Shown: one piece after another, positions 8,448 to 17,229 of the stretch
Numbering within the stretch: the first letter of the stretch is position 1
Layout of the letters: the number at the start of each line of letters is the position of its first letter
Source of the DNA: Nostoc sp. NMS2
GTDB lineage: Bacteria > Cyanobacteriota > Cyanobacteriia > Cyanobacteriales > Nostocaceae
Reading direction: 5' to 3'
DNA: 32,862 nucleotides
NCBI RefSeq assembly: GCF_017115105.1
Contig: NZ_JABXKH010000121.1
Location: 1 to 32,862 of the forward strand
Translations under genes and position numbers: made by a program
The notes under the pieces: generated by a model
What the model was told of the DNA's origin: nothing
What the model saw: the letters and a program-made list of their open reading frames with translations, nothing else
Database searches by the model: none

Positions 8448-9581
8448 ATGAAAAAGAAAATTGTGTTTGTTATTCGTGATTTGGGCTACGGTGGCGCTCA
8501 AAGACAATTAATTACTCTAGCAAAAAATCTTGACAAAGAAAAGTTTATTGTTACTGTTATTTTCTTCTATGCAGATGGATTGTTACAGAAAGATTTAGAA
8601 GATAATAATATAGAAATTGTATGTTTAGAAAAACGAGAGCGTTGGGATATATTTAGATTTTTCTGGCGATTTTTTGGACATTTGCAACGAATCCAACCTG
8701 ATTGGTTACATGGATATCTAAGTGAATCTAACTTACTCACTATCTTCTTGAAACCTTTTTTTCCTTCAACTTTTATATTTTGGGGAATACGTGATTCTAA
8801 TATCAGCTTTGATAGCTATGATTGGTTAGACCGTTTAATCTTTGAGCTTGAATGTTTGCTTTCTCGTTTTGTAGACCTGATTATTGTAAATTCTCATGCA
8901 GGTCAAGCCTATCATTTGTCTCATGGGTTTCCTGCTAACAAAATGGTAGTTATTCCCAATGGCATTGATACTGAACGTTTTCAGCTTGATTTGGAAGCTG
9001 GTTTAGTGGTGCGAACAGAATGGGGAATTTTAAAAGATACAATTTTGATTGGTTTGGTAGGACGTTTAGATCCGATGAAGGATCATCCTACTTTTCTCAA
9101 AGCGGCGGCATTGTTGTGTAAGGAGAGAGAAGATGTCCGTTTTGTTTGTGTAGGTACGGGATCGCAAAGCTATGGGCAAGAACTGTATCAATTAGCTAAG
9201 GAACTAGGAATTAACGAAAAAGTGATTTGGGTCGGTGGGCGTGCTGATATGCCTGCCATTTACAATGCCTTAGATATCACTTGTTCCTCTTCTGGCTATG
9301 GAGAAGGATTTTCTAATGTAATTGGAGAGGCGATGGCTTGTGGAGTCCCATGTGTAGTGACCAATGTAGGTGATTCAGCCTGGATTATTGGTGATACAGG
9401 TGTGGTTGTGCCACCAAGTAATCCAGAGGCATTGAAAACGGGGATTACAAGTTTAATCAATGTTATTAGTAGTGAAGATTACTCTCCCAGCCACATTAGA
9501 CAGCGCATAATTTCTGATTTTTCCGTATTTAATCTGAGCCTAAAAACGCAAAATGCTCTTTTATCTAAAAGTCTCTCATGA
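8448..9581 (+). CDS. GT4-family glycosyltransferase
   Basis: A 377-residue GT-B enzyme for repeat-unit assembly. The start is placed at ATG 8448 because MKKKIVFVIRDLGYGGAQRQ is a standard GT4 N-terminus. The earlier in-frame ATG at 8373 would overlap the CapK-like gene by 56 nt and add an atypical leader. The glycine-rich acceptor loop GYGGAQ is at residues 13-18, and the E-x7-E motif is Glu286/Glu294 (EGFSNVIGE). The distal segment GDSAWIIGDTGVVVPP closely resembles that of the GT4 encoded from 10816, so the two may be paralogues. The stop overlaps the next start as ATGA. Confidence 0.9.
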   Translation: MKKKIVFVIRDLGYGGAQRQLITLAKNLDKEKFIVTVIFFYADGLLQKDLEDNNIEIVCLEKRERWDIFRFFWRFFGHLQRIQPDWLHGYLSESNLLTIFLKPFFPSTFIFWGIRDSNISFDSYDWLDRLIFELECLLSRFVDLIIVNSHAGQAYHLSHGFPANKMVVIPNGIDTERFQLDLEAGLVVRTEWGILKDTILIGLVGRLDPMKDHPTFLKAAALLCKEREDVRFVCVGTGSQSYGQELYQLAKELGINEKVIWVGGRADMPAIYNALDITCSSSGYGEGFSNVIGEAMACGVPCVVTNVGDSAWIIGDTGVVVPPSNPEALKTGITSLINVISSEDYSPSHIRQRIISDFSVFNLSLKTQNALLSKSLS

Positions 9582-10819
9582 TTACAGTTGCCCAGAAAAA
9601 AAGTAATTTCCTAATTTATTATCAATGCTGGTTAGCTGTAGTAGCTGTGTTGATTTTTTTTACAAATCTAGATGTTTATTGGCAAACCGCAGGAATCCTC
9701 CCCTTTGAACCTTTGCATTGGATTATCCTTCTTATTGGTGCGTCTACACCGATAATTTTTTCGTTGTCTTCTAGGAAAAAGTTTTTGTCAAAAAGCTTAC
9801 TAAAATGGTGTCTTGCGTATTTTTTGCTTTCATTATTTTATTTTTGCCTATTTTTACCAACTCCAGAAGCATTCCAAGAATTAAGAACTAGGGTATTATC
9901 TATAACTTTCTTATTGCTGACATTAATTATTTTTTCTAAATATTATCTTGTTCAAAAGTTTACAAGATACGCAATTATAAGCGCTGGCTTATTAGGTACA
10001 ATTATTAATATATATGAGTTTTTTAATCCTTTAGTATTTATTGCAGTGAATGAAACAGGTCGAGCAGCAGGGTTTTACATAAATCCTAATACATCTGGTT
10101 GTGCCCTGGTTGTGAGTTTAATTTTTGGTGTGGATTTATTACAGCGAAAATATCGAATTCCTTTCGCCTTAATAATTGGTATTGGTATTTTTCTCACATT
10201 CTCGCGCGGTTCGCTTCTTGGTTGGATAATAGTAATGATTATATTCACTACTACAAATGTGACTCCTGGCCACCAATTATTTTTGTGGCTTGGAGGATTA
10301 GTAATGATGATTACTGTTGTGGTGGCAATAACGGGAAATTTCTTCAATTTAGATAGTTTACAAGATATGGGCTTGATAAATGATAATGTCATGGGAAGGT
10401 TGCAAGAATTTGGTTCTCCTTCTAATACTGATGACGATGCTGCTCTAGCTCGAATTGAGGTTGTAAAACTTGCTTGGCAGATGTTCAGTGAACATCCATT
10501 TATTGGTAATGGCATTGGTTCTACCCGTGCTTTAAGTGTTGGAGGATTATCTACACATGATATATCTACACACAATATGTACTTATATTTTATGACTGAT
10601 CATGGAATTATAGGCGCTTTTGTTTATCCATTATTAATTTATGCAGTAACGCATTCCTATCAGCAAAATAATAAATATATTGTTTGTGGATTTGTGGCTT
10701 TTTATCTGATTTGGGGATTTTTCAGTCATAACATTGTAGAACAGCGCTTTCAATCAATAGCATTTTCGCTAATGGCTACTATGAATCAGACTACTCACAG
10801 AGTTAACTGTAAATCATGA
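9578..10819 (+). CDS. Wzy/O-antigen ligase-like polysaccharide polymerase
   Basis: A 413-residue integral membrane protein with about ten or more hydrophobic helices. The periplasmic-loop region carries RGSLLGW near residue 210 and a downstream HNMYLYFMTDHGIIGAF segment near 332. These are the arrangement seen in the O-antigen ligase/polymerase (Wzy_C) family. It is predicted to join flipped repeat units into a polymer in the periplasm, although WaaL-like ligases have the same fold. ATGA overlaps occur at both ends, with the GT4 genes before and after, so it is co-translated with them. Confidence 0.85.
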   Translation: MITVAQKKSNFLIYYQCWLAVVAVLIFFTNLDVYWQTAGILPFEPLHWIILLIGASTPIIFSLSSRKKFLSKSLLKWCLAYFLLSLFYFCLFLPTPEAFQELRTRVLSITFLLLTLIIFSKYYLVQKFTRYAIISAGLLGTIINIYEFFNPLVFIAVNETGRAAGFYINPNTSGCALVVSLIFGVDLLQRKYRIPFALIIGIGIFLTFSRGSLLGWIIVMIIFTTTNVTPGHQLFLWLGGLVMMITVVVAITGNFFNLDSLQDMGLINDNVMGRLQEFGSPSNTDDDAALARIEVVKLAWQMFSEHPFIGNGIGSTRALSVGGLSTHDISTHNMYLYFMTDHGIIGAFVYPLLIYAVTHSYQQNNKYIVCGFVAFYLIWGFFSHNIVEQRFQSIAFSLMATMNQTTHRVNCKS

Positions 10820-11949
10820 AAATTATTTATATTATTACTGGATTGCCTACTGGCGGTGCAGAAATGATGCTTTATAAACTGCTTTCTCAGATAAACCAGG
10901 AACGGTTTGAGCCAATTGTAGTTTCTTTGATGGATCGTGGTACATTAGGCGATCGCATTCAGGCATTAGGCATCCCTATTCACACTATTGGCATGAATCG
11001 AGGCATTCCCATGCCAGTTGACGTTTGGCGATTGGTTCGTCTTATTTATCAACTTAAACCCGATGTGATTCAAGGCTGGATGTATCATGGCAATTTAGCC
11101 GCGCAGTTTGCCAGCTTTTTAAGTGGGAATAAAATTCCTGTTTTATGGAGTATTCATTATTCAATTGATTCTTTAGAATCAGATAAAAAAATGACTGTGG
11201 CTATTATTAAATTTGGTGCTTATATTTCTCACATCCCTAAACAGATATTATTTGTTTCTCAAAATAGTAAGTTGCAGCATGAGGCTTTAGGATATTCCAG
11301 CGCTCATAGCTGTATAATACCTAATGGTTTTGATACATTATTGTTTTCTCCTTCATTAACAGATCGAATTGATGTTCGCTCCGAGTTGAGTTTGCCTGAG
11401 CAATCTTTGCTAATTGGGTTGATATGTCGTTATCATCCTATGAAGGATCATGCAAATTTCATTCAAGCAGCTGCACTTTTCTTGAAAGAGTATCCTAATG
11501 CCAACTTCTTAATGATTGGTCAGGGAGTTGATAGAGATAATTCAACCTTAAGCAAACTGATTAAAGAATTAGGTGTTGGCGATCGTATATATCTATTAGG
11601 AGAGCGAAAAGATATTCCTCATCTCATAGCAAGTCTAGATATTTTTACTTCTGCCTCTGCTTATGGTGAAGCATTTCCTTTAGTTGTAGGAGAGGCAATG
11701 TCTTGTGGCATTCCCTGCGTGGTCACAGATGTTGGCGATTCAGGTTGGATTGTAGGTGACACAGGAAGAGTCGTTTCGCCACGGAACCCCCGGATGCTAG
11801 CGGATGCATGGAAAGAGTTAATTGCTTTAGGTGAAGAGGGGAGAAACAATTTGGGCAAAGCAGCAAGAGCCAGGATTACTAAAGATTTTTCTTTAAATTC
11901 TGTTGTAGCTAAATATGAATTAGCCTATGAAAAAATATTATCTCAATAA
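10816..11949 (+). CDS. GT4-family glycosyltransferase
   Basis: A 377-residue GT-B glycosyltransferase. The acceptor-domain loop PTGGAE is at residues 11-16. The donor-domain E-x7-E is Glu285/Glu293 within YGEAFPLVVGEAMSCGIP. The CRYHPMKDH motif is shared in form with the upstream GT4 (GRLDPMKDH), and the two proteins are probably paralogues acting on successive sugars. The ATG overlaps the polymerase stop by four bases. A 76-base gap follows before asnB, the first real spacing since the flippase gene. Confidence 0.9.
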   Translation: MKIIYIITGLPTGGAEMMLYKLLSQINQERFEPIVVSLMDRGTLGDRIQALGIPIHTIGMNRGIPMPVDVWRLVRLIYQLKPDVIQGWMYHGNLAAQFASFLSGNKIPVLWSIHYSIDSLESDKKMTVAIIKFGAYISHIPKQILFVSQNSKLQHEALGYSSAHSCIIPNGFDTLLFSPSLTDRIDVRSELSLPEQSLLIGLICRYHPMKDHANFIQAAALFLKEYPNANFLMIGQGVDRDNSTLSKLIKELGVGDRIYLLGERKDIPHLIASLDIFTSASAYGEAFPLVVGEAMSCGIPCVVTDVGDSGWIVGDTGRVVSPRNPRMLADAWKELIALGEEGRNNLGKAARARITKDFSLNSVVAKYELAYEKILSQ

Positions 11950-12025
11950 ATATATATAGGTATGCCTATTGAAAAAATCTCATTTTTGGATAAGTATAAT
12001 AATTAAATATAAAGGTTTAATACTC

Positions 12026-13978
12026 ATGTGTGGCATAGTCGGTTTTTGGGATATATCTAAACAATTTAGTGTCGAGCATTTGTATGAGACTACTGAAAAA
12101 ATGTCAAAAACCTTGCTACATCGAGGCCCTGACGATGGGGGAATCTGGACAGATGTAGAGGTAGGAATTTCCTTAGGGCATCGGCGCTTATCTATTGTTG
12201 ATCTCTCACCGTTAGGACATCAACCCATGATGTCTGCGAATGGCCGCTATTTTATTGTATTTAATGGAGAAATTTATAACTTTTTAGAATTACGACGTGA
12301 GCTAACTCAGTTAGGACACCATTTTCGGGGACATTCTGACACTGAGATCATGCTGGCGGGTTTTAGTGAGTGGGGGCTGGATAAAGCTATTCGGCGTTTC
12401 AATGGAATGTTTGCTTTTGCTTTGTGGGATCGCCAAGAGCGGATTTTACATTTAGGGCGCGATCGCTTGGGTGAAAAACCACTCTATTATGGTTGGCAAG
12501 ATAGCACCTTTCTATTTGCTTCGGAGTTAAAAGCCCTAAAAGCCTATCCTAATTTTCGGTCTGAAATTAACCGCGATGCATTAACACTATTTTTGCGATA
12601 TAGTAACGTTTCTTCACCCTATTCAATCTACCAAGGTATTTACAAGTTACCACCAGGAACAATCCTCTCCTGGAATGGTGTCGATGCTCATCCAGATCCA
12701 TTCACCTACTGGTCAGCCAGGGAAGTCGCAGAATTGGGGATTGCTGAACCATTTATGGGGTCAGAATCAGAGGCTGTAATACAACTAGAAGCTCTATTGC
12801 GAGAGGCTGTAGGGCTACGCATGGTGGCAGATGTGCCATTGGGTGCATTTCTCTCAGGAGGAATCGACTCTTCCACCATAGTTGCATTGATGCAAGCACA
12901 AAGTAGCCAACCCGTGAAAACCTTTACTATCGGTTTTAATGAAGAAGCTTATAACGAAGCACAGCACGCCAAAGCTGTCGCCCAACACCTGGGTACAGAT
13001 CACACTGAACTATATGTCAACCCCAAAGAGGCTCTGGAAGTTATTCCAAAGCTACCAATTCTCTATGATGAACCTTTCTCAGACGTGTCTCAAATTCCTA
13101 CCTTTTTGGTATCACAATTAGCCAAACAGCAGGTAACTGTCAGTTTATCAGGGGATGGGGGAGATGAATTGTTTGCTGGATATAAACGTTATATATTGGG
13201 TCGAAAAATTTGGCAAGCAATTAATTGGATACCAAAAACTATACGTCATAACTCTGCACGCGCCATAACTAGCATATCTCCTGAAAGTTGGAATCGTGTT
13301 TTTGCTAATGTTAATGTCTTCTTACCAACCAGAATCAAGCAACCTGAATTCGGAACTAAATTACACACCTTGTCTGAGGTTATGAGACTTCCCAATGCCA
13401 AAGAAATATTATACAAAAGGTTAGTTTCTCACTGGGAAGATCCCAGAGCATTAGTCATAGATGGCTTGGAGTCTCCAACAAACTTAAGCAATTCTCAAAA
13501 TAGGGGACAGCTACCTGACTTTACCGAGTACATGATGTACCTTGACACCGTAACTTATCTACCAGACGATATTCTCGTCAAAGTAGATCGAGCCAGTATG
13601 GGGGTAAGTTTGGAAGGACGTATACCTTTCTTAGATCACCGCTTAGTAGAATTTGCTTGGCGAATACCATTATCAATGAAAATTCGGAATGGACAAGGCA
13701 AATGGCTGTTACGCCAAGTTTTATACAAGTATGTACCTCCCAATTTAGTCGAGCGTCCAAAAGTAGGTTTTGGAGTTCCCATTGATAGTTGGTTACGTGG
13801 CCCTTTACGAGATTGGGCTGAGGGACTGCTAAATGAAGGTCGCCTGAAGAACGAAGGGTTTTTCAATCCCCAGCCGATTCGACAGAAGTGGGAAGAACAT
13901 CTTTCTGGTGCTGCAAGTTGGGAATATTATCTATGGGATGTGCTGATGTTCCAAGCTTGGTTAGAAGCAAATAATTGA
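12026..13978 (+). CDS. asnB: AsnB-type glutamine-dependent amidotransferase
   Basis: An enzyme of the asparagine synthase (glutamine-hydrolysing) family, 650 residues. The start is set at ATG 12026 so that MCGIVGF leaves Cys2 as the N-terminal nucleophile; the longer frame from TTG 11969 would bury it. The class-II glutaminase domain shows HRGPDDGG, FNGEIYNF and GHSDTE. The synthetase domain has the PP-loop LSGGIDSS at residues 276-283. Both active sites appear intact. In surface-polysaccharide loci, such enzymes often amidate a uronic-acid carboxylate rather than aspartate (WbpS- and WbmI-like proteins). The nearby uronate epimerase supports that, but true asparagine synthesis is not excluded. 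Confidence 0.88.
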   Translation: MCGIVGFWDISKQFSVEHLYETTEKMSKTLLHRGPDDGGIWTDVEVGISLGHRRLSIVDLSPLGHQPMMSANGRYFIVFNGEIYNFLELRRELTQLGHHFRGHSDTEIMLAGFSEWGLDKAIRRFNGMFAFALWDRQERILHLGRDRLGEKPLYYGWQDSTFLFASELKALKAYPNFRSEINRDALTLFLRYSNVSSPYSIYQGIYKLPPGTILSWNGVDAHPDPFTYWSAREVAELGIAEPFMGSESEAVIQLEALLREAVGLRMVADVPLGAFLSGGIDSSTIVALMQAQSSQPVKTFTIGFNEEAYNEAQHAKAVAQHLGTDHTELYVNPKEALEVIPKLPILYDEPFSDVSQIPTFLVSQLAKQQVTVSLSGDGGDELFAGYKRYILGRKIWQAINWIPKTIRHNSARAITSISPESWNRVFANVNVFLPTRIKQPEFGTKLHTLSEVMRLPNAKEILYKRLVSHWEDPRALVIDGLESPTNLSNSQNRGQLPDFTEYMMYLDTVTYLPDDILVKVDRASMGVSLEGRIPFLDHRLVEFAWRIPLSMKIRNGQGKWLLRQVLYKYVPPNLVERPKVGFGVPIDSWLRGPLRDWAEGLLNEGRLKNEGFFNPQPIRQKWEEHLSGAASWEYYLWDVLMFQAWLEANN

Positions 13979-14054
13979 CTATTTATATTCGGTTATGTAT
14001 TTAAACTTTATCAAGTTTAAAAAAACTTTAAGACTACATTTTTTGGAGGTTTAA

Positions 14055-15191
14055 ATGAATGTATTAATTGTTTCCTCTAGTGATGGCATCACCCTATCCT
14101 TATTGAGGTGTCTGGGATTACTTAATATTAGGTCACATGTAATCAGCATCTGGAAATCCTCAGATTCATCAAGGTTTTCGAGATTTTGTAAAAACTATAC
14201 TTCCTCTTTTGTTTCTGAGTCATCACAAGATACTAAAGAGATAGTTAATACAATTAATAATTACTGCAAAAAGCAAAAAATTGATATTATTATTCCGTCA
14301 GGTCTTTTGGGGACTTTTTTAATTGCTTTAATTAAGGAAAAACTGAGTTATTCATCAGTTTTTCCTCTTAATAGTGCAGACCAAATATCTAACCTCAACA
14401 ACAAATGGTATTTTTATCAATTGTTGAAGCAACATGGCATTCCCACTCCAGAAACAACATTGATTGAAACAACAGAGCAAATAGAATTATTGAATTTAAA
14501 TTTTCCTATTATAGTCAAACCATTAGATCAAGGCAATGGAGATGGAGTTAAAAGAATAGACTCAATCGAAGATTTACATAAATACATCTCAAATGAAAAT
14601 CATCTGAATAATTTACCTTTATTGGCACAAGAATATATAGATGGTTATGATATTCTCTTGAATATACTTGCAGAGAATGGAAAGCTAATTGCTTGGACGA
14701 TTAATAAAAGAGTTCCCTATTTCTTTGAATTTTTTAAAGATGAAAAACTCTTAGAAATAGCTCATAAACTTGTATATTCATGTAATTACAGTGGCGTAGC
14801 TAATTTCGATATCAGATTTGATGAGAGAACTAACTCCATGAAAGTAATAGAATGTAATCCCAGATTTTGGTCTAGTTTCGGAGCTTCAGTATCCTATGGC
14901 ATAGACTTTGTTAACTTAGGTATGTTGTTAGCTCAAGGACACAAATTGCCTGACAATCTGAAAAAAGAACTTACTTGTACAGAGACTGAAAAGATTCCTT
15001 ATCCATCGCCAAGTCAATTTCTCAAAGGATTGCTACTAGGTAAATATCGTTTTACGGGAATTAATAACATTAGCAGAGATCTTGCTTGGCAAAGCATTTT
15101 AGACCCATTACCTAATATTTACGAAAAAATCTGGAATCGATTAGGCATAGTAAATACCTATGATGGGGTGATGTTAAATAAACTGTTATAA
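14055..15191 (+). CDS. ATP-grasp ligase (carboxylate-amine/thiol type)
   Basis: A 378-residue ATP-grasp protein similar to the carbamoyl-phosphate-synthase-like group. Members form an acyl-phosphate and couple it to an amine or thiol. The ATP-grasp segment IVKPLDQGNGDG places the ATP-binding lysine at Lys155. The metal-binding motif is ECNPRFW, with Glu266 and Asn268. The start is supported by GGAGG at 14045-14049, five bases before the ATG. It lies directly after asnB, so a shared role in building an amide or amino-acid substituent on a sugar is reasonable. Substrate unknown. Confidence 0.82.
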   Translation: MNVLIVSSSDGITLSLLRCLGLLNIRSHVISIWKSSDSSRFSRFCKNYTSSFVSESSQDTKEIVNTINNYCKKQKIDIIIPSGLLGTFLIALIKEKLSYSSVFPLNSADQISNLNNKWYFYQLLKQHGIPTPETTLIETTEQIELLNLNFPIIVKPLDQGNGDGVKRIDSIEDLHKYISNENHLNNLPLLAQEYIDGYDILLNILAENGKLIAWTINKRVPYFFEFFKDEKLLEIAHKLVYSCNYSGVANFDIRFDERTNSMKVIECNPRFWSSFGASVSYGIDFVNLGMLLAQGHKLPDNLKKELTCTETEKIPYPSPSQFLKGLLLGKYRFTGINNISRDLAWQSILDPLPNIYEKIWNRLGIVNTYDGVMLNKLL

Positions 15192-15506
15192 AATCCAATT
15201 GGAGGAAAAAATTGAGTCTATAAAATGTTGAAAAATTTACACTTATTTAGATACCGTTGAAAAAATTACGTAAAGTTTTGTACACAATTAAATATTTCTG
15301 ATTTTAGGCGGTTATGAATATATAGCTAGCAATCCTAATTAATTCATGAGGAAATACGGAGACGAAAAGTACGTATTTCTAGGTATTTAAGCCTTAATGC
15401 TTCTCAGGAATAATTTTTGATTGTCATATAGGATACTTAAAACGCTAACAATTGGGTTTGGGTTTGATCAGCAATTCAAAATCGCAGAACGTAATTACAA
15501 CAGGCA
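15192..15506. other. Intergenic region before the DUF4091 gene
   Basis: 315 AT-rich bases with no coding frame. The only clear structure is the hairpin at 15350-15380. The gap suggests a separate promoter for the following gene, but no consensus promoter can be called. Confidence 0.5.
15350..15380 (+). promoter_or_regulatory. Hairpin upstream of the DUF4091 gene
   Basis: Arms GAAATACG (15351-15358) and CGTATTTC (15372-15379) form a perfect 8 bp stem, extendable by one G-T pair, around a purine-rich loop. It lies about 145 bases before the start codon and has no T-run. It could be an operator or a 5' UTR structure. Confidence 0.4.
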
Positions 15507-15524
15507 TTGTGGGTACTTAAATAT

Positions 15525-17138
15525 ATGCAGATTATCCGTTACTTCAAAAAACTGAAATTTATTCGATGGGTAATGCTGATATTTAGTGCAATAGTTTGCT
15601 TAAATCTTTGGCAAGTGCCTAAGGCTTCCTCGGCAATTGGCCCAGTTTTATATATGGTTCCAAGTTTGAAAAGGATAGGGCAAACTGACAAAATAGCAAG
15701 CACATCATCATTCAAAATTTCTGCTGCCAAAGGCGAATATGAATCGCTCCAATTAGTAATTCAAGCTCCCACAAGTGGATTGACGAATGTCAATGTTTCG
15801 GTATCAGATTTATTCGGTTCCAATAGTCAGAAAATTACGAAAAACAACATTACTCTCTATCGAGAACATTATGTTTATGTTAGTCATTCTAGCCCAAACA
15901 TGAGAGGTAATCTGAACCCTCCTCTGGGCGTTGGATGGTATCCTGATGGACTTGTACCATTTTTAGACCCATTAACCCAAAAGCCTCTGCTTACAAGTGA
16001 GTTAAAAGCACTTCCCTTTAATTTGAAGCCCCAATATAACCAACCTATTTGGGTGGATGTATTTGTACCTCGCAACGTTCAATCTGGTGAATATACGGGT
16101 AAGCTTATTGTCACAAGCGATCAAGGCCAATCTGAAAGCAAGGTAGTTTTGAAAGTTTGGAATTTCGAGTTACCTTTAAAGCCCTCGCTGAAGTCTTCCT
16201 TTGAATTATGGGACAACAAAACCAAGAATGCTAATGAGGAACTCCTCAAGCATAAACTCATGCCTAAAAACACCAACCCAAAAGATCAGCAGGCTCTGAT
16301 TCCGCAAGGGCTTGCTTCGGCAAGTCTTGGTTATTGGAGTGGAGCAAATATCAGTACATGTAAGATGCGTCCACTTCCTTCTTTAGAGGAATTCCGACAA
16401 ACTGCTGCATCTTATCAGTCGGATCTATTCTTATATAACTACACAGCTGATGAAATTGAGCGTTGTCCAGCCCTTTATGAACAGGTGAAGCAATGGTCTA
16501 AAAATCTGCATTCGGCTGGGGTTTCTAACCTTGTGACAATGATACCCATACCTGAGCTTTATGATGATGGTTCTGGGACTGGGCGCTCTGCTGTTGACAT
16601 TTGGGCGCTCCTTCCTGAGATGTATGACCGAGCTACTGATAGAGTAGCTCAAGTGCTGCAAAAAGGAGACAAAGTTTGGTCTTACAACACATTAACACAA
16701 GATGAATACTCTCCTAAGTGGGAGATAGATTTTGAGCCAATAAACTATAGAATTCAGCCAGGTTTCATTAGCCAGAGTCTGGGATTAACTGGAATTCTGT
16801 ATTGGCAGGTTGATCTATGGACACAAGATCCCTGGCATGATGTTCAAACCTTTTCTCAAGGGACTCGCAACTATTTTCCTGGTGAAGGAATGCTTGTTTA
16901 TCCTGGCAAACAGGTAGGGATTCAAGGAATCGTCCCATCTATGAGACTCAAATGGTTGCGGGATGGAGTTGAGGATTACGAATATATGGAGATTCTCAAA
17001 AAACTTGGTCGCGGAAGTTGGGCATTAAATATTGGCCGAACCGTTGGTAAAGATTGGAGAAATTGGACACGGGATACAAATATGCTGGAGTCAGTGCGAT
17101 CGCAATTAGGAGCAGAGATCGACAGACTATCTTCCTGA
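15525..17138 (+). CDS. Secreted GH123/DUF4091-type glycoside hydrolase-like protein
   Basis: A 537-residue exported protein. Residues 1-37 form a signal peptide: a basic start with KK and R residues, a hydrophobic core LIFSAIVCLNL, and a probable cut after KASSA. The start is set at ATG 15525 rather than GTG 15507 because it begins this signal directly. The middle is a beta-rich domain, followed by a putative TIM-barrel. The C-terminal region has GILYWQVDLW, a LVYPG segment and RLKWLRDGVEDYEY near 481, characteristic of DUF4091/GH123 proteins, which include beta-N-acetylgalactosaminidases. It may trim, release or remodel the polymer outside the cell. Hydrolytic activity and substrate are inferred. 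Confidence 0.8.
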   Translation: MQIIRYFKKLKFIRWVMLIFSAIVCLNLWQVPKASSAIGPVLYMVPSLKRIGQTDKIASTSSFKISAAKGEYESLQLVIQAPTSGLTNVNVSVSDLFGSNSQKITKNNITLYREHYVYVSHSSPNMRGNLNPPLGVGWYPDGLVPFLDPLTQKPLLTSELKALPFNLKPQYNQPIWVDVFVPRNVQSGEYTGKLIVTSDQGQSESKVVLKVWNFELPLKPSLKSSFELWDNKTKNANEELLKHKLMPKNTNPKDQQALIPQGLASASLGYWSGANISTCKMRPLPSLEEFRQTAASYQSDLFLYNYTADEIERCPALYEQVKQWSKNLHSAGVSNLVTMIPIPELYDDGSGTGRSAVDIWALLPEMYDRATDRVAQVLQKGDKVWSYNTLTQDEYSPKWEIDFEPINYRIQPGFISQSLGLTGILYWQVDLWTQDPWHDVQTFSQGTRNYFPGEGMLVYPGKQVGIQGIVPSMRLKWLRDGVEDYEYMEILKKLGRGSWALNIGRTVGKDWRNWTRDTNMLESVRSQLGAEIDRLSS

Positions 17139-17229
17139 AAACGAATGCTAAATGAGTTTATTGGGTCATAAATTGGTAGTAAAGCGATATTTATTGACCC
17201 TTTACATTAAATGATTGGAGATTATAACC

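Noticed and set aside
11969..12025. TTG start giving a longer AsnB
   Set aside because: The catalytic cysteine must be the N-terminal residue after Met; ATG 12026 gives MCGIVGF.
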